A stretch of DNA of 64,000 nt, taken from NCBI RefSeq assembly GCF_019973375.1, contig NZ_BPTV01000002.1, forward strand, positions 543,228 to 607,227, written 5' to 3'. This document shows, one piece after another, positions 51,916-59,916 of this stretch (the first letter of the stretch is position 1; every line of letters begins with the position of its first letter). Position numbers and translations under genes: made by a program. The notes under the pieces are model-generated. The model ran no database searches and had not been told where the DNA came from. It saw only the letters and a list, made by a program, of their open reading frames with translations. Origin of the DNA: Prevotella lacticifex (lineage in GTDB: Bacteria; Bacteroidota; Bacteroidia; Bacteroidales; Bacteroidaceae).

Positions 51916-53755
51916 CGAAGCTGCTGAAAAAGTACCTTTTTCAGAAATGTGCTATATAAATTCAATTCGCATTGCATATTCATACTGCCCATACAGCCCT
52001 GACGCCATGCCATTTTTGTACAAGTTTTGGCTTTCGACTAATGAAAAATTAACTGTGTTACGGGGCTTATAGAGCCTCTGTGGCTGTCTATAAGAAAGAA
52101 AGACTAAAATGGCTCCCGTTAGCCATTTTTTCGCGTTAATTTCAAAATTCGCATTAAATTATACGCAAAGATGGTCATGGCACCCTGTATTTTCATACTA
52201 TAGATGCCATATGATAGAGTCTTGCGATAGCCGTATACGTTCTTTAGTATCGCGTTTACTTGTTCTACCTTAAATCGCTCCTTTATTCGTTCTCTAAATT
52301 CCGGGGTCTTGCAGAACTTCATTTGCTCTTCCTGTTCTGGGGTCTTTATCGGAATGGAGTAGTATCGCGTCTTTGAGCCTTGCTTGAGGCATTTGTCTTT
52401 GAGCTTGCAGCATTCGCACTTATCGGGGTCAAATCTAAACTGTAGTCTGTCATTGCCCTTACCTTTTTTCTTATATCTGATTATTGACTTGCCCACTGCT
52501 AAATGCCCGGCAGGACAAGTGTACATTCCAGCGTCCTTGTTGAGTTCAAAACCGTCATCCTTATTCTCATTGCTTTTGTACAGCATAGGATTCGGCCTTG
52601 CATAAAGGGTGAATTTCTCTTCCTTGGCAAGTTTCAGATTGTTGTCTCCTCCATAGGCCCCGTCGCCGAGCACGTCATCCACCTTCTTGTCTTCTTCGGT
52701 TGCGCCCAGATTGTTCTTGCTCTTTTGCACAAGGGTGCGCAGCTCTTTTCCATCAGCCTTCTCACCGGTAGTTATATTGGCCGCCGTGATTATCAACTCC
52801 GGGGTAGTCATAATTTCAGTCTTGTAGCCGAAGAAAGAATCTTCTGATTTATGACCGACACGGGCATCATTATCCTTTACCGATGTCGTAAAGTGGTCCT
52901 CGATGTCCTCTATCGTCTCCTCAAGAAGATTAACGTTCTCTACGACAATGGGTATGTCGCTCATGATTTTCTTTTCCCGAATAATGGATATAAGTTCGCG
53001 GCTGTACGCCATTTCAGCCTCAAGATTCTTGCCCGACGGCTTCTCCGGAAACATTTTCCGGTATGTGTCAGGCTCTTTAGTGTTGTCATATATGCTTGCT
53101 CTGAGCTTCCTGCTTCGAAGCTGGAGAATCTCGACGGGCGCAAATGGATTGTAGGTCGAGCACGTGTGCGTGGCGTCCACAATCAGGGTGCGGGATTTTA
53201 TTACACCAAGGTCAACAGCCAGCGCAACACTCTTGGTAATCAGGAAATCAAGCAGATTCGAGTCGGCCAGACGCTGGCGACGGAAGACACTCAGCAGGCT
53301 GGGGTCTATTACAGGATCTTCAGGAGCGAGGTCAAGGAAATATTTGAATGCCATGTCAGACATACAACGTTCTATCAAACCTCTGTCCGACATGCCGTAC
53401 AGGCATTTCAGGAACAAATATTTGAACATTCTGACAGGGTCTTCAGCAGCCCGCCCCATTTTGACATTGTATTTCTTTTCCACCTCTTCACGGACAAAAT
53501 TGAAGTCAATTTTATCTTTCAGAATTCTGAGCTTATGAGTTTTTGGCACAACAACATCGTAAATTGTGCTATAAGAACTCAATTGGAGTTTGGTTTGTCG
53601 TGACAGCATATTCAAGTCATCTTAATACGTTGTAAAGATACTAATTTTCAGTCACATAGCCAAATTTTTCAGGGATTATTTTGAGGCCATAATTGCATAA
53701 ATATAACATAGAGCACACAAATTGGGAGAGTTGCCGGACTTTTTCAGCAGCTTCG
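51916..53755 (-). mobile_element. IS1182-family insertion sequence, 1,840 bp, inside a dispersed hairpin repeat
   Basis: Inverted ends CGAAGCTGCTGAAAAAGT at 51916 and ACTTTTTCAGCAGCTTCG ending 53755 match exactly over 18 bp. GGTTATC flanks both sides (51909-51915 and 53756-53762), a 7-bp target duplication. Before insertion the site read GTAGGGGTGGGGGTTATCCC, CACCCTTGCAGC, that is the hairpin stem. A complete transposase gene is inside. Confidence 0.9.
52119..53615 (-). CDS. IS1182-family transposase
   Basis: This 498-residue transposase has an N-terminal DUF772-like region (DPVRMFKYLFLKCLYGMSDR, FKYFLDLAPEDPVIDPSLLS) and the DDE core: SRTLIVDATHTCSTYNP (first Asp), DVLGDGAYGGDNNLKLAK (second Asp) and RERIKERFKVEQVNAILKNV (Glu). 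A four-cysteine cluster DKCECCKLKDKCLKQGSKTR lies between, as usual in the IS1182 family. The frame is intact and the terminal repeats exact, so it is probably recently active. It starts MNMLSRQTKLQLSSY at 53615, about 140 bases inside the right end. Confidence 0.92.
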   Translation of the reverse strand: MNMLSRQTKLQLSSYSTIYDVVVPKTHKLRILKDKIDFNFVREEVEKKYNVKMGRAAEDPVRMFKYLFLKCLYGMSDRGLIERCMSDMAFKYFLDLAPEDPVIDPSLLSVFRRQRLADSNLLDFLITKSVALAVDLGVIKSRTLIVDATHTCSTYNPFAPVEILQLRSRKLRASIYDNTKEPDTYRKMFPEKPSGKNLEAEMAYSRELISIIREKKIMSDIPIVVENVNLLEETIEDIEDHFTTSVKDNDARVGHKSEDSFFGYKTEIMTTPELIITAANITTGEKADGKELRTLVQKSKNNLGATEEDKKVDDVLGDGAYGGDNNLKLAKEEKFTLYARPNPMLYKSNENKDDGFELNKDAGMYTCPAGHLAVGKSIIRYKKKGKGNDRLQFRFDPDKCECCKLKDKCLKQGSKTRYYSIPIKTPEQEEQMKFCKTPEFRERIKERFKVEQVNAILKNVYGYRKTLSYGIYSMKIQGAMTIFAYNLMRILKLTRKNG

Positions 53756-54146
53756 GGTTATCCCCACCCTTGCAGCTGCGGGGCGTTTACCTTGAATCTT
53801 GTCCGATGCTGGTAGGACGGGGATAAACCCCGCCCCTACGGTGGATACGTGCAACACATTAACTATCAACGGATTAACAACATAATACCTTTGAAGAGAA
53901 GGTGGGGTTAGGGGCGGTCGATTGCCCCGAATCGACAAATGAATACGATTATTCGGTCGAAAGACCGAATCTCTGCATTTATTTCTGACGTTTGACAAGT
54001 CGTAATATTCTGCGTAAACCACTGATGCTAAGCCGCTTGCAGCACTCCGCCACCGTAGGGGTGGGGTTTATCCCCACCCTCGCAGCTGCGAGGTGTTACC
54101 TTGATTCTTGTCCGACGCTGGTAGGACGGGGATAAACCCCGCCCCT
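53756..54146. repeat. Right part of one composite repeat and left part of the next
   Basis: 53763-53839 completes the hairpin cut by IS1182. The flank GGTGGATACGTGCAACACAT, a TTCGGTCGAAAGACCGAA palindrome (53962) and GTAAACCACTGATGCTAAGC follow. The next hairpin core runs 54055-54146, cut by the second IS110 element in its right arm. No gene. Confidence 0.8.
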
Positions 54147-54309
54147 TCTATGTTGCAAACCAAATAATTGACTTTTATTTATTTTTCTTTAACTCTGATT
54201 ATCAGCATTTTAGCATTTGTTGTACTTTCGTATAGGGACACGAAGCCTTGGATAGTGACTTCTGTCCTATCAAGAGAACGCCCAAAGAACGGTTGTCATC
54301 AGGCGTAAG

Positions 54310-54480
54310 ATTCATTAAAAAATCCCATCAAACCAACTTCTATCAGTGATACCCATTCGGGTTCACGGTTTACTGCTCAATTAATGACAGGAAAAGCGCC
54401 ACAAACTACGAGAAAAGTGCAGTCATTAGCTCACCAAGGGGCGGGTAGCAGTCGCTTATATCGAAAGTGTTTTCTAGGAT
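54310..54480 (-). ncRNA. Candidate bridge RNA of the second IS110-family element
   Basis: It lies just downstream of the transposase, same strand. Minus strand 5' to 3': CCCGCCCCT (54446-54438) equals the 9 bases of the target left half, and CGTAG (54410-54406) is the complement of the start of the right half (CTACG). Next AGTAAA (54374-54369) shares AGTAA with the element's right end. A hairpin then separates it (ACCC against GGGT, with GTGA/TCAC), followed by ATAGAAG (54343-54337), complementary to the CT core plus left end (CTTCTAT). Shorter matches could be chance; limits and expression are not known. Confidence 0.45.
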
Positions 54481-54497
54481 TTCCTTTATGATGTAAC

Positions 54498-55574
54498 CTA
54501 TTGGCATTCCTTGTAATCTTCGCCGTACTTGAACACGTGCCATAACCTGGTGGCAAGTTTTCTGGCTACGCGTATTACGGCCTGGTTCTTCTTCATGCGC
54601 TGACAGTACTTGCCGAAAGCTGAGGCCATTTCCCGGTCATAGCGTATGGTGGTCCATGTACTTTCAACGATCATTCTTCTTATCTTTTGGTTTCCACGGG
54701 GTGTTATCTCGCCAGCATTCTCGTTCTCGCCAGAATCATCCATGGTAGGAACGAGTCCGAGATAGCTTATGAATCTCCTCAATCCCGTAAAACGGTCTGG
54801 CGTAACGGCTTCCGTAAGGATAGTCATCGCCGTTATCATCCCTATGCCGGGAATAGCTATAAGGCGGTTGTAGGCCTCGGCGTAGGCCTCGCTCTTCGTC
54901 AGGATCCTTATCTCCCTGTTGGCCCGGAGAAGCAGCTTTCTATAGTACTCAAGCTCTTCAATCATCATATCAAGGGCAATCCTTTTGCCTGATAGAAGAG
55001 TGACTTCCTCCCTAAGCCATTTGATGAAGGCCCGTGTCCAGTGGGAGCGATAAGCGGCGAACGGTTCCGGGTATGAGACGCCGTTGGTATACAGCAGGTG
55101 TTTTATGCGGCACTTGACACGGCAGATGTCCTTCATTATCGTCTGTCTGGTCCGCATCAGTTCCCTGTCTCCGAGCTTATCCTTAGGCGGAAGGTAAACG
55201 GCTTTCAATTCGCCATTGCTTAACGAACGTGCGAGCTTGGCAGAATCCACCGCGTCCGTCTTCGACAGCCGTTCCTTCTGCGATGTCGGCACATCGGCGG
55301 CGTGAGTTATGATGCAGTCAACGCCAAGATCACGAAGCTCGTAGCAGCTTGAGTAACCGCTGAATCCTGACTCGTAGACAGCGTGGTAAATACCTCCTGG
55401 GTAATTCTTCTTCAAGTGCTCGAAGAGTGCCTTCGGACTCGCCGGCTGCGTGAAAGTCTTCTTGTAATTGCTGTCTTTCAGCAAAATGGTTACCGACCAA
55501 GTCTTTAAATGTACGTCAATTCCTACGTAAATGTTTTGTCCTTTGAAGGAAATTTTGTTACTTTGCAATTTCAT
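54498..55574 (-). CDS. IS110-family transposase (IS1111-like)
   Basis: This 358-residue DEDD recombinase has NIYVGIDVHLKTWSVTI (Asp), YHAVYESGFSGYSSCYEL (Glu), SKTDAVDSAKLARSLSNG (Asp pair), and a coiled-coil middle. The C-terminal Transposase_20 domain is RLIAIPGIGMITAMTILTEA and RFISYLGLVPTMDDSGENEN, with the SG catalytic-serine region followed by GEITPRGNQKIRRMIVESTW. The sequence is clearly different from the transposase at 10508-11602. The frame is intact. Confidence 0.92.
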   Translation of the reverse strand: MKLQSNKISFKGQNIYVGIDVHLKTWSVTILLKDSNYKKTFTQPASPKALFEHLKKNYPGGIYHAVYESGFSGYSSCYELRDLGVDCIITHAADVPTSQKERLSKTDAVDSAKLARSLSNGELKAVYLPPKDKLGDRELMRTRQTIMKDICRVKCRIKHLLYTNGVSYPEPFAAYRSHWTRAFIKWLREEVTLLSGKRIALDMMIEELEYYRKLLLRANREIRILTKSEAYAEAYNRLIAIPGIGMITAMTILTEAVTPDRFTGLRRFISYLGLVPTMDDSGENENAGEITPRGNQKIRRMIVESTWTTIRYDREMASAFGKYCQRMKKNQAVIRVARKLATRLWHVFKYGEDYKECQ

Positions 55575-55785
55575 AGGGTGATACCGTTTTAATTATTGTT
55601 ATTTTTTATTTATCTCTGCAAAGATACGATAATTATTCGGTTAGCCCTACTTTTTTTTGCAGAATTAACGTCTCAGAATGTGAAGTCTCAAGGAAAAGGA
55701 GTAATCTCAAAACCATGAAAAACACAGAAGCCGAAGCAGCATGTTCTGATGCACGTGAGGGCGTTAGCCGATGCAAACATAGTAA

Positions 55786-55990
55786 CTACGGTGGATGCGT
55801 GCAACACATTAGTTATCACTCGCTTAGTCCGGGGTTATTGACGATTCAGCCCCGTCGGGGCTGGTAGCGGATAGTTTGGGAACGTGTATATAATAATGTG
55901 GTCGTCAGGAATCAACGGGTAAATAAATCTATTCGGTCTTACGACCGACCGGACGGCCACGAGGGCCGCCCCTGCAAAGGGATCATTAAC
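55786..55990. repeat. Right flank of the composite repeat after the second IS110 element
   Basis: CTACGGTGGATGCGTGCAAC, ACATTAGTTATC, then CGCTTAGTCCGGGGTTATTG with the CAGCCCCGTCGGGGCTG hairpin, and the GC-rich module (TTCGGTCTTACGACCGACCG, GACGGCCACGAGGGCCGCCC) at 55937-55980. No gene. Confidence 0.75.
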
Positions 55991-56050
55991 GCACATCGCA
56001 GCACAATGAATCAACAAAATATGTATACGGATTGCACAATGATTCCGTGA

Positions 56051-56400
56051 AATCTGTGTGACATACTCTCACGGGAGTTTTATTCTCACGGATTAAACAG
56101 ATTACACGGGTTTTTCTTGAATGATTTTCTTCTGCTAATTAATCTGTGGAGATCCGTGGAATCTGTGAGACCTATTCTCACGGAAGTTTTTATTCTCACG
56201 GATTGAACAGATTACACGGATTTTTCGCAATGATTTTCTTCTGGCTGATTAATCTGTGGAGATCTGTGGAATCTGTGAGACATGTTCTCACGGGAGTTTT
56301 TATTCTCACGGATTGAACAGATTACATGGATTTTTTTGCAATGATTTTCTTTTGCTTGATTAATCTGTGGGGAGCTGTGGAATCTATGTGACCCTTGTGG
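56051..56400. repeat. 110-bp tandem repeat, three copies
   Basis: Copies begin at 56051, 56161 and 56270, with a decayed start at 56381. Core phrases: AATCTGTGAGAC, TTTTATTCTCACGGATTgAA, CAGATTACACGGATTTTT, GATTTTCTTCTG and GATTAATCTGTGGAGATC. CCGTGGAAT/ATTCTCACGG inverted pairs could fold. Downstream of a 144-codon gene on the minus strand. Confidence 0.88.
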
Positions 56401-56410
56401 CTCGTGAAGG

Positions 56411-56845
56411 TCACGCGGTGGTGAAATTAAAGAAGTGTTTGCGGATGAGCCATGTGCGGACGATCCAGGCGACGAGGATGGTATCGCTGACAATCTCATA
56501 GATAAGGCCCCACGGACTGGGGATGTCGGCGGCGAAGATGGTCTTCAGGAGCCACACCACAAGGTCGATGTTGAAAATCCAGTTCCATAAGCGGTCGCGG
56601 TCGGAGTAGATGACGCGGCGGAGGCCGTTGTCAGGGACTTCTACATCGGTCGTGGACTCTAAGAATTTATACATGCTCCTTATCGTTATCGCGTGGTTGC
56701 CGGGCGGCATCATGATGACGATGTCACGTCCCTTGGCGATGCCAACCATGCGTCCGTCGATGAGGATATAATGGGGTATGCGAGCCATCAGACTGCCTCT
56801 GACAGAGAGGATTACACCCGATTGTTCTGCGATGTTATTATTCAT
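56411..56845 (-). CDS. Hypothetical protein, PEGA-like N-terminus and hydrophobic C-terminus
   Basis: The ATG at 56845 (MNNNIAEQSGVILSVRG) is preferred. The in-frame extension to 56983 runs through dispersed repeat sequence. The 144-residue product has a beta-rich first half (YILIDGRMVGIAKGRDIVIM, PPGNHAITIRSMYKF) resembling a PEGA-type domain. The second half has two hydrophobic segments (NWIFNIDLVVWLLKTIFAAD and WGLIYEIVSDTILVAWIVRT), likely membrane helices, then a basic end. I do not recognise a named family. It is isolated between repeats, without neighbours suggesting function. Confidence 0.65.
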   Translation of the reverse strand: MNNNIAEQSGVILSVRGSLMARIPHYILIDGRMVGIAKGRDIVIMMPPGNHAITIRSMYKFLESTTDVEVPDNGLRRVIYSDRDRLWNWIFNIDLVVWLLKTIFAADIPSPWGLIYEIVSDTILVAWIVRTWLIRKHFFNFTTA

Positions 56846-56929
56846 TGTTATTTTTCTGATATGGTGCCGCAAATAGCGTTGAGCGAGTGCGGCGGTTGTG
56901 CGGCGGAGGTGCCACGCAATAACAGCATG

Positions 56930-57110
56930 CCTCGAATTCATTGCCACCGTGATCCCTTTGCATTGGCGGCCAAATGATGGCATACCGCAAATCCATTGCC
57001 GTGCAGATTGCGTGCCGCATATATCTCATTATCAACCCATTGCCACCGTGATCCCTTTGCAGGGACGGCCTTTAGCCGTCCGGTCGGTCGTCAGACCGAA
57101 TCTCATCAGT
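56930..57110. repeat. Dispersed repeat pieces between the hypothetical gene and fhs
   Basis: Three short copies of CATTGCCACCGTGATCCCTT-like sequence (56938, 57040 and a decayed one near 56990) and the GC-rich module TTGCAGGGACGGCCTTTAGC, CGTCCGGTCGGTCGTCAGAC at 57056-57100. No gene in 56846-57235. Confidence 0.7.
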
Positions 57111-57235
57111 TCCTTCGGTCGGTCTTAAAGCCCTAATAAACGTTTATTTGCTTTGTTGAGCCAAGCTGACGACAACAGGGGTCGCACCCTGCAAGTGGAT
57201 CATCAACGCCTGACCGTGGCTCACCGGCCCGCGTT

Positions 57236-58912
57236 CTAACTCAGTCCTACGATGCGCCCATCGACGACATCGATATTGACGGCCTGAGGAACGTTCGGCA
57301 GCCCCGGCATGCGCAGAATGTTTCCGGCTATGGGGACAATCATTCCCGCACCGCTGTTGATGACAATATCGGCGATGTCGAGGTGGAAACCGTCGGTAGG
57401 ACCGTAGGCTTTCGGGTCGGTGGAGAAACTGTATTGCGTCTTGGCTATACACACCGGCAGATGCTCGAGGCCGAGCTGCTGGATGCGGAGGAGCTGACGG
57501 CGGGCCTTGCGCGAATAGCTTATCGTTCCAGCACCATAGATATTCCGGGCTACGGCCTCAATCTTCTGTTCCACGTTTTTGTCATCGTCGTAGAGCATGT
57601 GCAACGGCTCCGACGGCCGTTTGTTGATGGTCTCGACGACCTTTCGGGCCAGTGCCTCTGCACCGGCACCACCTTTCATGAACGCCTCGTTGACGGCAAA
57701 GGCCACATGGAGGTCCTCCTCGCAGTGGCGGCGCACCTCCTCGATTTCCTCGGCGGTATCACCGGCGTAGAGGTTGAAGGCGACGACGATGCTCTGTCCG
57801 AAATGTCGGATATTCGCCACGTGACGGTCGAGATTCCAGAAACCGTTGGCCACACCTGCCACATTCGGCTCCTTAATCTTCTCGTAGGGCACCCCACCAT
57901 GCATCTTCAGGGCCTGGAGGGTGACAACGACGACGGTGACGTCGGGGGCGAACCCTGCCTTGCGGCATTTGATGTCGTAGAATTTCTCCGCTCCGAGGTC
58001 GGCACCGAAACCGGCCTCTGTGACGGCATAGTCGCCATAGGTGAGGGCTAACTTCGTGGCCATGATGCTGTTACAGCCGTGGGCGATATTGGCGAACGGT
58101 CCACCATGGACGAACGCCGGTGTGCCCTCGGTGGTCTGCACGAGGTTCGGTTTGATGGCATCGAGGAGCAGGGCCGTGATGGCCCCTTCGACATGCATGT
58201 CGCGGACGTAGAAGGGATTGTCGGAATAGTCGAAACCGAGGAGGATATTGCCGATACGCCTTTTCAGGTCGTCGACGCTGGTGGCGAAACAGAGGATGGC
58301 CATAATCTCCGATGCCGGTGTGATGTCGAAGCCCGACTCACCGATGATACCGTTGGAGTCGGGACCGAGACCAGTGATAATCTGTCGGAGGTTACGGTCG
58401 TTGACATCCATGACGCGCCGCCAGAGCACCGTTTTCAGGCGGAAACCGTCGGCGGCATGCTGATAGATGTAGTTGTCGAGGAGAACCGCAATCATATTGT
58501 TTGCCGAGGTGATGGCATCGAAGTCGCCGGTGAAGTGGAGGTTTATCTTCTCCATCGGCAGCACCTGGGCGTAGCCACCACCGCAAGCACCGCCCTTGAG
58601 GCCGAAGCAGGGACCGAGCGACGGCTCGCGAAGGGCTACGACGGCCTTCTTGCCGATGGCGTTGAGGCCGAGGGCCAGTCCTACGCTGACCGTTGTCTTG
58701 CCGATGCCGGCCTTCGTCGGCGAGATGGCAGTGACGAGAACGAGGTGATGACTGCGCATGCGCTCCTCGTCGATGGCATCGGGCGATACCTTCGCGATGT
58801 ATTTTCCATAGGGTTCCAAGAGCTCTTCGTCGAGCCCCATCTCACGTGCTACTGAGGATATTGGCACCATCGTCGTCGACTGTGCAATCTCTATATCCGA
58901 TTTCTGTGTCAT
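57236..58912 (-). CDS. fhs: Formate-tetrahydrofolate ligase
   Basis: This 558-residue enzyme makes 10-formyl-THF from formate, THF and ATP for one-carbon metabolism. The ATG at 58912 (MTQKSDIEIAQSTTMVPISS) is used. The in-frame start 12 codons upstream overlaps the promoter region. Family motifs: LVTAISPTKAGIGKTTVSVG (P-loop), ALREPSLGPCFGLKGGACGG, HFTGDFDAITSANNMIAVLL, FVHGGPFANIAHGCNSIMAT, EAGFGADLGAEKFYDIKC, and PVCIAKTQYSFSTDPKAYGP. The length is standard. It is a single-gene unit with its own promoter. Codon and base use fits the neighbouring housekeeping genes. Confidence 0.97.
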   Translation of the reverse strand: MTQKSDIEIAQSTTMVPISSVAREMGLDEELLEPYGKYIAKVSPDAIDEERMRSHHLVLVTAISPTKAGIGKTTVSVGLALGLNAIGKKAVVALREPSLGPCFGLKGGACGGGYAQVLPMEKINLHFTGDFDAITSANNMIAVLLDNYIYQHAADGFRLKTVLWRRVMDVNDRNLRQIITGLGPDSNGIIGESGFDITPASEIMAILCFATSVDDLKRRIGNILLGFDYSDNPFYVRDMHVEGAITALLLDAIKPNLVQTTEGTPAFVHGGPFANIAHGCNSIMATKLALTYGDYAVTEAGFGADLGAEKFYDIKCRKAGFAPDVTVVVVTLQALKMHGGVPYEKIKEPNVAGVANGFWNLDRHVANIRHFGQSIVVAFNLYAGDTAEEIEEVRRHCEEDLHVAFAVNEAFMKGGAGAEALARKVVETINKRPSEPLHMLYDDDKNVEQKIEAVARNIYGAGTISYSRKARRQLLRIQQLGLEHLPVCIAKTQYSFSTDPKAYGPTDGFHLDIADIVINSGAGMIVPIAGNILRMPGLPNVPQAVNIDVVDGRIVGLS

Positions 58913-58945
58913 TGCGTTTATATTGTTGTAACTGTATATTTCTTG

Positions 58946-58953
58946 CAAAAATA
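58946..58953 (-). promoter_or_regulatory. -7 box TATTTTTG of fhs
   Basis: The minus strand reads TATTTTTG 34 bases before the fhs ATG at 58912. Confidence 0.5.
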
Positions 58954-59221
58954 ATGCTTTTCTTCCGTTCCAACAAGATATTTGGCGTCTTTTTGGCTCA
59001 GCGGATATATTATGTCACTGAAACAATAATCTCGCAATCAAATATCAGCGTGCTCAATAATCCAAACCAATAAAGCCCTCTGAAGATTACTCGCCTGTCA
59101 CCTTGATAAATCAGAACCCGCTGTGGATTGGTGAAGGCAGTGACCTTCACCAATCCACGGGTATGCGTTAACCCTAAATCTCTATTCTGATTATCAGCTC
59201 ATTACAGTTTATCTATGATTT

Positions 59222-59455
59222 GGTGTGACGCATTGGCAGTGTAACCTCCTTGAAAGAACTGTTGAATAGACAATCATAAATTGAGACCAAAACCAATAAA
59301 AAACCTGTTGTCAGCGCCAAGGACTTTCGCCCTTTGCCATTTGGGCTTTGAGGGTTTGTGAGAGGCTGGCCTCTCTCCGCCCTCAAAGCCCAAATGGCAG
59401 ATCCTCCTCCGTCGGATCTTGGGGCTGACACAAAGGAAAACCATCAAAACAGGCA
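59222..59455. repeat. Structured dispersed repeat (about 235 bp), minus-orientation copy
   Basis: Reverse complement of 12108-12340 with scattered changes: TGACGCATTGGCAGTGTAAC, GCGCCAAGGACTTTCGCCCT, TTGCCATTTGGGCTTTGAGG and the descending arm CCTCAAAGCCCAAATGGC. The central hairpin is kept. Apparent short frames are not credible genes. 58960-59220 holds a CCAATCCAC/GTGGATTGG inverted repeat at 59122-59158 and no gene. Confidence 0.75.
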
Positions 59456-59459
59456 AACG

Positions 59460-59715
59460 CGACAGAGATTAGGTCTGTCGACCGACCGGACGGCCACGAG
59501 GGCCGCCCCTACAAGTGGGTCTCGTTGGCAACACATTGATAATTAATGTGTTGCACATATCCGCCGTAGGGGCGGGGTTTATCCCCGTCCTCGCAGCTGC
59601 GTTATATTTGCTTTGTATTTTGTCCGCTGTTGGTAGGACGGGGATAAACCCCGCTCCTACGGCGGCAGAGTGCTGCAAGAGTCTTAGCATCAGCGTTTGG
59701 GCAAGCTATTAGGTA
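59460..59715. repeat. Composite dispersed repeat with hairpin copy (core 59576-59660)
   Basis: GACCGGACGGCCACGAGGGC, flank TTGATAATTAATGTGTTGCA, hairpin GTAGGGGCGGGGTTTATCCC to ACCCCGCTCCTAC, flank GGCGGCAGAGTGCTGCAAGA and GTCTTAGCATCAGCG. The remaining 59716-59880 shows no features. Confidence 0.85.
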
Positions 59716-59887
59716 GGGTTATAGGCCTTCAGAAGAAAATATAGCGATTCTTCGCGGCATGGTGCGTTTGCGGAAATATGTTGGCGGAGCGATGATTATG
59801 CCATGTCGAATGGAATTGAAATGAAAGAGCCGTTGATGCCGCAGGGAATATTTGGGGCAATCCGTTGGTGGGATGAAAATGTTTTAG

Positions 59888-59895
59888 TACTTTTG
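59888..59895 (+). promoter_or_regulatory. -7 box TACTTTTG of the C69 dipeptidase gene
   Basis: TACTTTTG 21 bases before the ATG at 59917. Confidence 0.55.
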
Positions 59896-59916
59896 CGTTG
59901 TAAAAAACAATAAGAA

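Larger units (their letters stand above)
54147..55785 (-). mobile_element. Second IS110-family element (IS1111-like), inserted in the dispersed hairpin repeat
   Basis: The repeat is interrupted after GATAAACCCCGCCCCT (54146) and resumes CTACGGTGGATGCGTGCAAC at 55786, so CT is present at both junctions. Sub-terminal inverted repeats CTATGTTGCAAAC (54149) and the complement of GATGCAAACATAG (55771-55783) suggest the IS1111 group. The non-coding stretch downstream of the transposase is 351 bp and contains a candidate bridge RNA; 211 bp lie upstream. Confidence 0.8.
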
